From positions 248,001 to 312,000 of the forward strand of contig NC_064650.1 of assembly GCF_001723175.1 (NCBI RefSeq): a stretch of 64,000 nucleotides of DNA, given 5' to 3'. The DNA comes from Penicillium oxalicum (taxonomy: Eukaryota > Ascomycota > Eurotiomycetes > Eurotiales > Aspergillaceae). Position 1 is the stretch's first letter. Every line of letters starts with the position of its first letter. The notes beneath the pieces were generated by a model. That model was not told the origin of the DNA, did not search any database, and saw only the letters and a list, made by a program, of their open reading frames with translations. Below, one piece after another: positions 55,468 through 64,000 of this stretch. A program made the translations under genes and the position numbers.

Positions 55468-57513
55468 GCTTGATGATTCTCTTCCTTGTTCTGTTGATTC
55501 TTCATTTCTCTCTTTCTCTTCCCTCTCTTCTTCTTTCCCCTCGATACCGTGTATGTGCTATGGGCAACGGGTTTTGATTTTGATTCCTCGGGTTGTGCAT
55601 CAAGATGCATTGGAGTTTGGAGCGCTTGTGTGTGTTGTGCGACCTTCTCCGGATTAGATATTTCTGGCGCAAATACTCTTGAGAGATACGAATGCAATTT
55701 TACGAATCACTCGGTCGCTTCCAAACCTGTCGTACTTGAGTGTTTGAATGAGGAGGAGGAGGAGGAGGAGCCGAAGTTAACAAGCTGTCACGATGTCCAC
55801 CATTGACGCAGTTCTTCTAAGTCTGATTCTGATCGTGTCCCCTCCTCATCTCCTCCCTCTGGACAGTCACCTCACCAGCTGTGTTCTCCCCCCCTATCCC
55901 CTCCCGAGTCGACACCTTGGCGCTGAACACACCATACTCGTACAGATTTCAGAAATGGCCAAACTAGAATAGTATCAGTGTGAGCGAGGTACAACCCCAA
56001 TTGCCAAGAACCCGCCGTGGTCAGACTACTGACCGAGTGGACAGAATCCACTCGGTCAACTCCGCCCAGCCACAGCACTACACAGCAAACAACACATGGC
56101 GACATGCCACATTGGCACATACACACCACCGACTCCATGAGTACACTAGTACAGCACATCCTCTCAATCAGTCCGTGGTGGATCTAGCTGCGGGATTAGG
56201 CAACCACATTTTCTCTTCTGGGGTCTCTGTTGGTCTCAATTTCCATCTCTTTCGTACTTGAAGTCTTCCGAATCCGCCCAACGGGCCTAGTCTTGCCACA
56301 GGGCGGATCCTCAGAGCCACTTGGATCGCACGAGAAAGTCTTGGCATGACCTGTCGGTGTGTGACTGAACGATGGGAGCCCACTTCTGATGAAGTTGGTC
56401 AGTCGCGGTACAAGTGTATACAATACTACGACTGCACTGGACTTCTGCACCAGCCTAGGATGTCGCCCGGAGGGGGAGGTGAGTCGTGAGTCCTGAACTT
56501 CTGTGTGGCTGATTGGTAGGGCTGCATTTATGCGCCACGATGATGCGCATCCATTTTTGCTGTTGGACCTGGTGGAAGGATGGCCTTGGCGATGGTCGGA
56601 CATATTGATGTTTGACAGGATGGCTGGAAAGGAAATTGTGAATGCATGGTGAGCTCACCATCACCACTTGCCTCTTGAGAGAATCACCAGAGGGACAATC
56701 TACTGCAATACCGATCCTGAAGTGTCGAGTCTCACCGTCAGTCCCCCCCCCCCTAAGACCTTGTCCCCAGTGATCATCGTCTCTATAGTGATAGGGAATG
56801 GATTTCCCCGGAAAAAGTTGAACCACTCATCCGATGGCATCCATTATGCACTCCTTTGCCCAATTGGTAACGTAGTGGAGATCAGTTCGACTCAAATCTT
56901 CGACCCATCTCTCATCATCGACCACTTGACACCTATACGGCACCTCCCTCGTAGAGTACATCACATCCTTCAGGTCTCCATCGGCTCAGTCATGGCTCCA
57001 CAGTCCACTCTGCGAGGGACCCCGCCTATACAATCTGCAACTAACCCAGCCCACCTCCTCAGCGGGAGCAAATGAATCGTCAACATGTGTCGGACAGAGA
57101 CACTTGCGGTGGATTCAAAATATGCCGACGGGTCTAGTCAGATTCTCCCATCTTTCCATTGAAGGCATCCGGGCACGTAGTGCCCCTCCTCCTCCACTGT
57201 GTTGTTCCCTTTGCCCCTCTTCCCCTTGTCAGCTTGGGGGAATTTGAGACCGACGAGTGACACCTGAGAGGGGTCATGAATTCTAGAAATGTCGGAAGAT
57301 CAATACTGTACCGCAGGTTCACATGGAAGAAGCATAAATAGGTCCATGAGTCCGTCGCATATCTGATTGATCTTCTTCCTCAGCTTGAATTGCAGTATAT
57401 CTGGATCTACCTTTTCACCTTTCCAAGATTACCTTTCTTTTTTTCTTCTCCTCTCAAGCTCTCATCACATCCAGTCAAGTCAGCTTTTCCCTCATCTCAC
57501 CACCGGCAAAATT
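55468..57513. other. Intergenic between MCM5 and the CVNH gene
   Basis: 2 kb without a supported gene. A (GAG)7 run is present at about 55752-55772, and a TATA-like ATAAATAG near 57336 probably belongs to the lectin gene. All open frames are short, most without ATG. Confidence 0.45.
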
Positions 57514-58029
57514 ATGTCTTTCCACGCCTCCGCTACCAGCATTCACCTTGAAGATGGCCACATTCTCAAGGCTACTCTCCTGAACGGGGAAGGTGATGAG
57601 GTCGAGGCGACCCTCGACCTGAATGATATTATCGGGAACAACAATGGTAGGTGACAAAGCTTGGCTATTCCCTGACCCCTCGTCCTTCTGGAGCTCTCTC
57701 TCTCTCTCTCTCTCTCCACACTACCTGATACCCCAACCATCTACCTAAACACCCACCCATTGCCAACCCCCTCATAGACTATACAAGATCCAACAAAAAC
57801 TAACATACCTTCTCTTTGCCCCCTTCTTCCAGGCACTTTCGATTGGGGCGGTGTCAACTTCGCCGACAGCGCCGAAAACATCGAATTCTCCCAAGACGAG
57901 CGTGAGGACGGCCCTCCGATTCCCGTGGTTCGCGCCCACTTGGGAAATCTGGACGGGGATATGGTCCCGGCGGATATCAACTTGGCCGAACGCATCACCA
58001 ATGACAATGGCGAGTTGAGGTTCGTCTAG
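57514..58029 (+). CDS. Cyanovirin-N homology (CVNH) lectin
   Basis: Two exons (57514-57646, 57833-58029) give 109 residues, one CVNH domain (PF08881). The N-terminus MSFHASATSIHLEDGHILKA matches the family's SFxxSxxxIxLxxG strand. Then come the LDLNDIIGNNNGTFDWGG turn (family: LDLNxxIGNxxGxFxW) and FADSAENIEF. The tail GDMVPADINLAERITNDNGELRF covers the second repeat half. CVNHs bind high-mannose glycans; fungal single-domain members are cytosolic, and no signal peptide is seen here. No cysteines are present, unlike cyanobacterial CV-N, which is usual for fungi. The 186-nt intron contains a (CT)11-like run. Junction positions could be off by one base. Confidence 0.85.
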
Positions 58030-58989
58030 ACTAGAATTGGTGCTGATATGAATGTTCGTTTCTGGGTGCTGGAAGCCCGAATCCCTGTATGAATGTCGAA
58101 TTGAAATTGGAATGAATGATTGTTTTGATGAGGATTCATGTACTCTCATCAGTTTGGTGCTGGTGTAATGGGAATAAAGGATGAGCTTGAGAGTTAGCTA
58201 TGGACGTGGGTTGTGGATCTGCTTGGACGAGTTCCAGAGTTTTCATAGGTCCTAGGTGGAAATCCCAGTATCAGATCTGGGGGAAGCCGTGATCTCGGTA
58301 GGTAGGGGGACTCGGTTGGGTACTGGTGTAAATTGTCAATCACACCGAGGAGAATTGTATGTTGTCTCTCGTCTAGATGATGTGTGCAATTCCCGCCTAC
58401 TTCATGCAGACTATTCCTTCAGTGTCTCCGGCAAAGTTGACTCATACTGCTAGTACTAGATCCTAGGCAGACAGGTATCAAGTACAATAGACGTCCATCA
58501 TGAGTCAAAATGGACCCTGTTCCCAGACACCCCTCCATTTCCAGCAGAAACCCTCGTATTTACAAACATACCGAGGGAAGAGGTACTCGTGCGGTCTCTT
58601 CATCAAGTCCGGTACGTCCAGCATACCTCGAAACTTATTCGGGGGACAACATACATGGAGCAGGAGGTTTACTCGAACAGGAGAGCGTGGATTGTGGTGT
58701 TTCTAGCTGTTCTCTAGAGTTATACTTACATGGATCATCCAGTCATAAGGTTGGGAGAACAACTTGATAAATGCAACAAAAGTGTAGCAGTGTAAAAACG
58801 CCTGGAACAGTCGGGACAGTCATTTCATTAAACCAACCAATCCCCCCCAAAATCAAGTAATAAAATTACAAGAGGTTCGTCAAAGTCAAAGCAAACGCTG
58901 TGGTATAAAACTGATTTGCGAAACACATACACATCAAATGAAGCAACATTATCCTTACTCCAACAAAACAGAGGCTTGTCAGGACCATC
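58030..58989. other. Convergent intergenic region CVNH / CAP10
   Basis: About 960 bp of 3' flanks. Only short motif-less frames are seen. Confidence 0.5.
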
Positions 58990-60569
58990 TTACGCCGTAA
59001 AATCCATCATCTTGGGCGACTCCAGCATGATAAATGATTCATAACGCAGTCCTCGTTCTCGACCGGTCCGTTCGGACCAGGGATTCACGGTGCTATTCCA
59101 GACCTTCCCATAGCCGTCAAAGAGAGCTCGCCAGTAACAGGCCTCGGCGGCGGGGGTCAGATATCGCTCGCGAAAGGTCCTGACACTATTCGTGGCGATG
59201 AGACGGGCAGCGTCCGTGTCGGCGACGAGCGGCTCGATTTTTTCGGCGAGATTACTAAAGTCACGCTCGACTTCGACGTAGTTTTGGTCCGGCCCACTGG
59301 CGACCAGGAGGTAGTGGTGATGTTGGATGTATTGGAGTTTGTGGGCGATGATGACGGAGTGGCACACTTGGCGGTATTTGAGAGAGGCGGAATAGGAGCG
59401 ACCTGGAAAGAAAAAAGAAAAAAAGTTAGATTTTCAAGATTCAAGACGTGAGCGCTTTCCCACGTGGCAAAAGAAAACATGCCATACACATGGAAAAAAA
59501 AATGAAGGGCAATCATGTGATCGAGTCACAGGAAAGAAAGGGGGAATCTACAACTGACCTTCCACGTGGGCGATAAACATGTACCGACAATGATCTTCCA
59601 TCTTCAAGACATTCGTCCCCGTGTACCAATTCACTTGCTTGACGTCCCCCCAGGGCTGATTGCGTGCAGCTTCCATCAGGGCCCGACGCAATTTGGGTGC
59701 AAAGCTTGGCTTCCCTCGCCAGACCAGCTGTGGTTTCTTCTCCTCCCACGGCAAATCTAACCGCTTAATGCGGTCGACCACCTGGTCAAAGGGGCCGATA
59801 TGATTCCGCTTATTATCCCAGGCCCAAAAGCTGAAATCCGGCATCAGCCAAACGCCTTCTTCGGAAGGGGTTCTCGCAAACACCCAGACTGGATGCCGCG
59901 CACTCGTCACATCCTCAACTTTGTCTTCGACGGAGAAGACAAATTCAATATCACGCCTCGAGCTGCGCATCTGGTCTGCCACGAGTGCCCGATGAATGGC
60001 GCTCAAGACCCCGAGGATCTTTCGGCGATGATCCTCGCCCGCAGCACGGGCCGTGACCACATGTAAATGACCATGGTGGATGAAGGCGCGCACCATGCCC
60101 GGCTCCAGAGGAATATCATCCAGATCTTCGGTGATCAGACCGCCCCGTGGGCGCGCCAGTAGCGCTGGCCACGGTTCACATCCTCAAAGAGACCGTTGAA
60201 TGCGACGCGGCATTGCGCCTGATCCAGTGCTTCATTGCGGGCATCTCGTGGGTACTCGTATGCCCAAGTCGACTCAACGCGGCTCGAGGACAGGGACAGG
60301 GTGGATGTTTCCGAGCATGAAATGCAGCTGGCGCACTGAAAAGTCGTGGATGCCTGACAGGCACAGTGACCGGCGGGGATCAGTTGTGTCAGAAGAGGAT
60401 GAACCCAATCACGATCTGTGTTCATGCCATACCAAAGCAGGAAAATGACGAGACCTGTGAAGCCGACGAGAGCGTAGACGACCAGAGGGACATTGTAACG
60501 ACGGGGGCGTCTCCAGTAGTAAGTCATTTTCGACCCGCGCAAGGTAGACGAGATCCCATTGCTCGTCAT
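58990..60569 (-). pseudogene. CAP10/GT90-family glycosyltransferase, frame broken by one base
   Basis: Type II membrane glycosyltransferase (Glyco_transf_90, PF05686; relatives of Cryptococcus CAP10 xylosyltransferase). From ATG 60569 the N-terminus has a basic stretch (YYWRRPRRYN), then a signal anchor (VPLVVYALVGFTGLVIFLLWYG) and a Cys-rich stem. The frame EDVNRGQRYWRAHG then stops. The expected continuation (GLITEDLDDIPLEPGMVRAF) is in another frame from about 60141, at a GGGG run on the minus strand. The catalytic part includes GEDHRRKIL, PDFSFWAWDN, LVWRGKPSFAPKLRRAL, and after the intron (59558-59403) RSYSASLKYRQVCHSVI, the family's nucleotide-sugar site. Spliced length is 1424 nt, one short of a multiple of three, and no intron explains the break. 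It is either a sequencing error in the G run or a recent inactivation. Intact length would be about 474 residues. Confidence 0.75.
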
Positions 60570-62864
60570 GGAAATAGAGTCCCGAGAACCGCTATAATGG
60601 GGATTTATAATAGACGTCAAGGTTGAAGGAGAAGAGATAACCTTAAAAGTGGCACTGGAGAATGATAATCTACTTTTGTACCCCCCTTCTTCCCTTGTCC
60701 ACCGATCTCATTTGAAAGAGCGACGAGTAGGGGGGGGGGAAGAGAGAGAGAAAAAAGAGGGTCGGCCCCCAGGCACCGAAAGGGTCATTTCAGAGTGACC
60801 TCTCTCTCTCTCCAGTGGGGGAGGAGGAGCCTGCGCTCGCATCGAAGGTGTCCAAGTGTCAAAGCTATAAAATGACTCCATTCTCTTGGCCCGTTGCGCC
60901 TGGCGGACAGTGTGGATCCAAGTCGCGCCCTGAGCTTCACCCGGTTTGCGACACACGCCCGGGATCAGCACCCGAGTGGAGATCATATACAGCAGCAGAT
61001 TGGTTCAGAGACCCTGGGAACGTCGTCATGGCCAAGTCCCTGAAACGGAACATTGTTTAGCCCTACTTGAGTCAATAAATCCCAAAAGGGGGCATGCCTG
61101 ACCGACTCTTGAGGTGCACTTAAGGAACCAGTACCTGTCACTGCATCGGTTAGTCACTAATCAGTCACTCTCGAACAAATCATAATTGTCCAATGTCCGA
61201 GGCAAATAAGGCAAGACAGGGTCAAACATGGTCCAGCGTCTGCCATCTGGAACCTGTCAACTCATATACCTTGCCCTTTTCTCTCTCTCTCTCTTTTTTC
61301 TCTTTTATTTTTTGAAGGAAGAGAGTTCCGTGCGTGGGCTCCAAATTCTTGGAAAAACCGACAGCACACGCGTCCATAAATTCACGTTGAGGAGCCGAGA
61401 TCTGCAGAGCCGCAACCCATTCAGGCACCTAGTTTGCCCTTGTCCCTTTTTTTTTGGTTCTAAGATTAATGTGGATATCCCTTTGTCTAGACTGAACCAT
61501 GGACCATGGATCATGGACCATAAACCATATCAATATACTTTGTTAGATGTGTATGAAGTGACATTTTGTACTGCAAACTTGTCTGCAAATACACAGACAA
61601 GGGCATGCTGGAAAGAACGGAGTAATACATGTGACAGGTGGTGGATCTACCTGCATCTCACTCGAAGACCTGCATGAGCATGAAATTAAATGGAGTAAAG
61701 TCTCCCAGTCTAAATACATAGATCTGACAGTAGTACCCAGACATCTGTCCAGTGTTAAGCCCAATCAATCCAAGGCTTGCTTTCTGTTCTCCAGACACGG
61801 ACTGCAATCCTCCTCCCAAATTATGTACTGTACTTCTAGTCAGTAAGGCGTCCAACACAGCCATGCAGCATCCTATATAGCCCCATCTCCACCGACACCA
61901 AGGTCCAGTTTCCCCTCCCCCACAAACGAGGCAGGTGACACATCTACTATAGTTTGTATTATTATTCCCATAATCAGCAACATGGAACCTACTCTCGGCA
62001 CGATCCGTGCGGCTCACACCCACATGCAATGTGATTCAACACCACTTCAATGCCTATCCGCTGCATCGTCTCATACGAGGGTAACGTGGCACAATAATCA
62101 ACTGACCTTTCTCATTAGAATTCCAAAGTACATCAGTGCCTGAGAATGTCAATGTGCGCTTGAAAAGGGGGGCTGGGTTCCAGCCGTTGGAACAAGGTAC
62201 ATATGTCTCTACTTGTAGTCAACATGAAGAGACACCATTACTGTCTAGGGTCTGTAGTGGGAGATACATGCTCTAAAGATTACGATTAACCCACAGTATT
62301 TCCATGATCGGGCCCAGCAAAGTCTCTCCTTCCAGCAACTGAGGTTGGGAAGGTGTTCTTGGACTGGGGGCGGTCTTGAGACTGGCAAACTGCATTGTCG
62401 GACTTCTTTGCTCGAGTACCTTGAGAATGAGTACAGTGCAGGTTGTTCAGGCCAATGTTGACTGACATAACCCCAAACATGTGGGGGTTCAGTACCAGTA
62501 TCTGGAGAGATTCCGCCTGCCACAATGACGAAATGGAAGCCTTCCTAACAGGTACTCCATCTGGAAGCTCATGCATAGGTTTGGTATACCGTATAGCCAT
62601 GTTGAGAATATCAATTGGCACGTCTCCAACACAGTAGTCCCGAAGCATGAAGATGAAGACGAAGATAAAGATGCTCTCGGTAAAGACGCTTTATTGAATC
62701 GAATAGTCTGTGTAATGAAAAAAAAAACATATAGCGCCCCCTCCCACCTAAACGCCCCTTGCGATGCTAAGAAATGCGAAGAGACTCAACGCCTTCTAAT
62801 GATATGCTCTTTTCCTCCACCCCGTTTCTCCCCTCTTTCTCTCTCACCCCGGAATCACTCATCA
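60570..62864. other. Intergenic between CAP10 promoter and CDC16 3' end
   Basis: 2.3 kb without a supported gene. It contains CT/GA simple sequence (near 60731-60750, 60800 and 61281-61310) and a short repeated ACCATGGACCATGGATCATGGACCATAAACC string near 61495. No RNA gene is recognised. Confidence 0.45.
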
Positions 62865-64000
62865 TCACTGTCGCGATTGACTTCGATGGGTGCGGTCACG
62901 ACGTAAACTTCGTACGGGCGGATCCTCATCAATCACGGCCGGACTGACAGGCCGCGGCGTCCGGCGCACTCGCGCCCCAGGCCGGACACGCTCCAATGCG
63001 CGCCCTAGCAGACTCTCGGCCTTATTGTCGAGATCCATCTCAACTCTTTCCTCTATAGTGTCCACATCAGCCAGCTCGGGGGTGGCCGAGGCCGAGACCG
63101 TGTCCGCCGTCCATTCCTCTGCGTATCCCGCGCGGCGGAGTCGACGTCGATTGCTCTCGTCGCCACCGCGACGCTCGCGGCCCTTGGTCGATTCCCGACT
63201 GCGATGGGTGGAGCGGCTGCTGGACGACCGAGCGCTCTCATCGATCGCATGCTGATCTCGCTCACGGCCTTCTATCGACCAGAGTTCCAGGGCTCGATTG
63301 AGCAGAGTGCCTGCGACCCCGGCCCCACCGGCCGCGTCTCCGCCCCCACCAGCGCCGAGCACGCGCACGGCTTCGTGCAACGCGGTCACGGCATCTCCAG
63401 TGCGACCCATTTCCAGCAGGATGATCCCACGAGAAGTATGCAGGGATCCAATGAGGCCCCGATCTTCGTATCCACCGACTCCCGTGGCAGTCGACGCGGT
63501 CGCAGCGCCGCCAGCACCGCCGCCTAAAAATGGCGCATATCCAAGACTGGTGCCCCCAGCACCGATGCGCAGGCACTCTTGGAATTCGCCGAGGGCTTCT
63601 TGTAAGCGCCCAAGGCGACGCAGGGCATGGCCCATGTTGGCACGTGTAGCAACCCAGGCAGCCGGTTCGCTATGAAGTGACGCGGCAAGTTGCAGTGCTT
63701 GCCGGAACATCTCAACCGCAGCAGGCAGGTTATTCTGATGGTAGAAGACCACACCCAGCTCGTTCAACACGAGAGGGTCGCCTCCTACGCCAGCGTCGGA
63801 TGGACTGGGCGGCAGAGTGGGATTCGAGCCCGGTGCGGCACCGGTCGACATGGTATACGCGGCGAACAGGTAGTCATGTGCGAGCGCCATGTTATTCAGA
63901 GCGAGATGTTGCATACCGAGGAAGAGCTGTGGTAGATGGCTCCCCTGGAAGAGTCGCGCTGCCGTACTGTATGCTGCGATCGCCTGATCATGCTCACCTT
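62865..64000 (-). CDS. CDC16: Anaphase-promoting complex subunit 6 (Cdc16), C-terminal part, truncated by window edge
   Basis: Second APC/C TPR scaffold subunit in the window. The frame stays open to the right edge (EHDQAIAAYSTAARLFQGSHLP). It then reads FLGMQHLALNNMALAHDYLFAAY and DPLVLNELGVVFYHQNNLPAAVEMFRQAL, the hallmark TPRs of Cdc16/Cut9. NMGHALRRLGRLQEALGEF and SRGIILLEMGRTGDAVTALHEAV follow, with a Gly/Ala-rich insert (GGGAGGAATASTATGVGG) in a TPR loop. The C-terminal 150 residues are Arg/Ser/Glu-rich and probably disordered, ending RSLRRDRTHRSQSRQ. The 5' part lies beyond 64000. No intron is visible in this portion. Confidence 0.9.
   Translation of the reverse strand, partial: GEHDQAIAAYSTAARLFQGSHLPQLFLGMQHLALNNMALAHDYLFAAYTMSTGAAPGSNPTLPPSPSDAGVGGDPLVLNELGVVFYHQNNLPAAVEMFRQALQLAASLHSEPAAWVATRANMGHALRRLGRLQEALGEFQECLRIGAGGTSLGYAPFLGGGAGGAATASTATGVGGYEDRGLIGSLHTSRGIILLEMGRTGDAVTALHEAVRVLGAGGGGDAAGGAGVAGTLLNRALELWSIEGRERDQHAIDESARSSSSRSTHRSRESTKGRERRGGDESNRRRLRRAGYAEEWTADTVSASATPELADVDTIEERVEMDLDNKAESLLGRALERVRPGARVRRTPRPVSPAVIDEDPPVRSLRRDRTHRSQSRQ

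Noticed and set aside
60118..60190. Intron explaining the frame change in the CAP10 gene
   Set aside because: The one possible 54-nt GT..AG segment is a multiple of three, so it does not fix the frame, and it would delete the conserved RYWRAHG block.

Overview
The window is nuclear DNA of a filamentous ascomycete, most likely one of the Eurotiales (Aspergillus/Penicillium relatives). Genes carry several short introns (about 42 to 190 nt) with GT..AG ends and CTAAC/CTGAC-like branch sites. The protein set is typical of that group: a single-domain CVNH lectin, GT71 and CAP10 glycosyltransferases, an MpaB/DUF2236 oxygenase, and NMT1 under a TPP riboswitch. Gene density is about one per 3 kb, with long compositionally simple promoters (CT, AG, poly-G and TAC runs). 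The species cannot be fixed from sequence reading alone.

Left part (1-19 kb) is more accessory: an MFS exporter (588-2295, +), a salicylate-hydroxylase-like FAD monooxygenase with a one-base frame break (3179-4581, -), an isocitrate lyase/PEP mutase superfamily enzyme (6267-7058, +), a truncated F-box/ankyrin-type relic (about 7.8-8.0 kb, -), a DUF2236/MpaB-like oxygenase (9335-10906, +), a small secreted cysteine-rich protein assembled from two exons (10948-11252, -), a metallothionein-like gene (11343-11543, -), a WDR26/Gid7 homologue (13790-15923, +) and a secreted beta-lactamase-fold hydrolase (17073-18971, -). No polyketide synthase, NRPS or terpene cyclase is present, so I do not call a biosynthetic cluster.

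Middle part (20-42 kb) is housekeeping: FAL1/eIF4A3 (-) head to head with SF3A3/Prp9 (+) across about 250 bp; a long ATP-dependent DNA-ligase-like protein (+); APC/C subunit CDC23 (-) divergent from farnesyl diphosphate synthase (+); a GT71 mannosyltransferase (+); the thiamine pyrimidine synthase NMT1/THI5 (-), whose leader holds a TPP riboswitch; and glycogen synthase (-).

Right part (45-64 kb): a weakly supported orphan ORF, an 87-residue hydrophilic protein, an intron-containing tRNA-Asp(GTC), VPS54, MCM5, a CVNH lectin, a CAP10-family glycosyltransferase with another one-base frame break, and the 3' part of CDC16 (APC6) running off the right edge.

Exon structures were joined by hand. 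Nearly all give a length divisible by three and end at a conserved family C-terminus. The exceptions are the two frame-broken genes, each exactly one base short. Coordinates may be off by a base or two around 57.5 kb.
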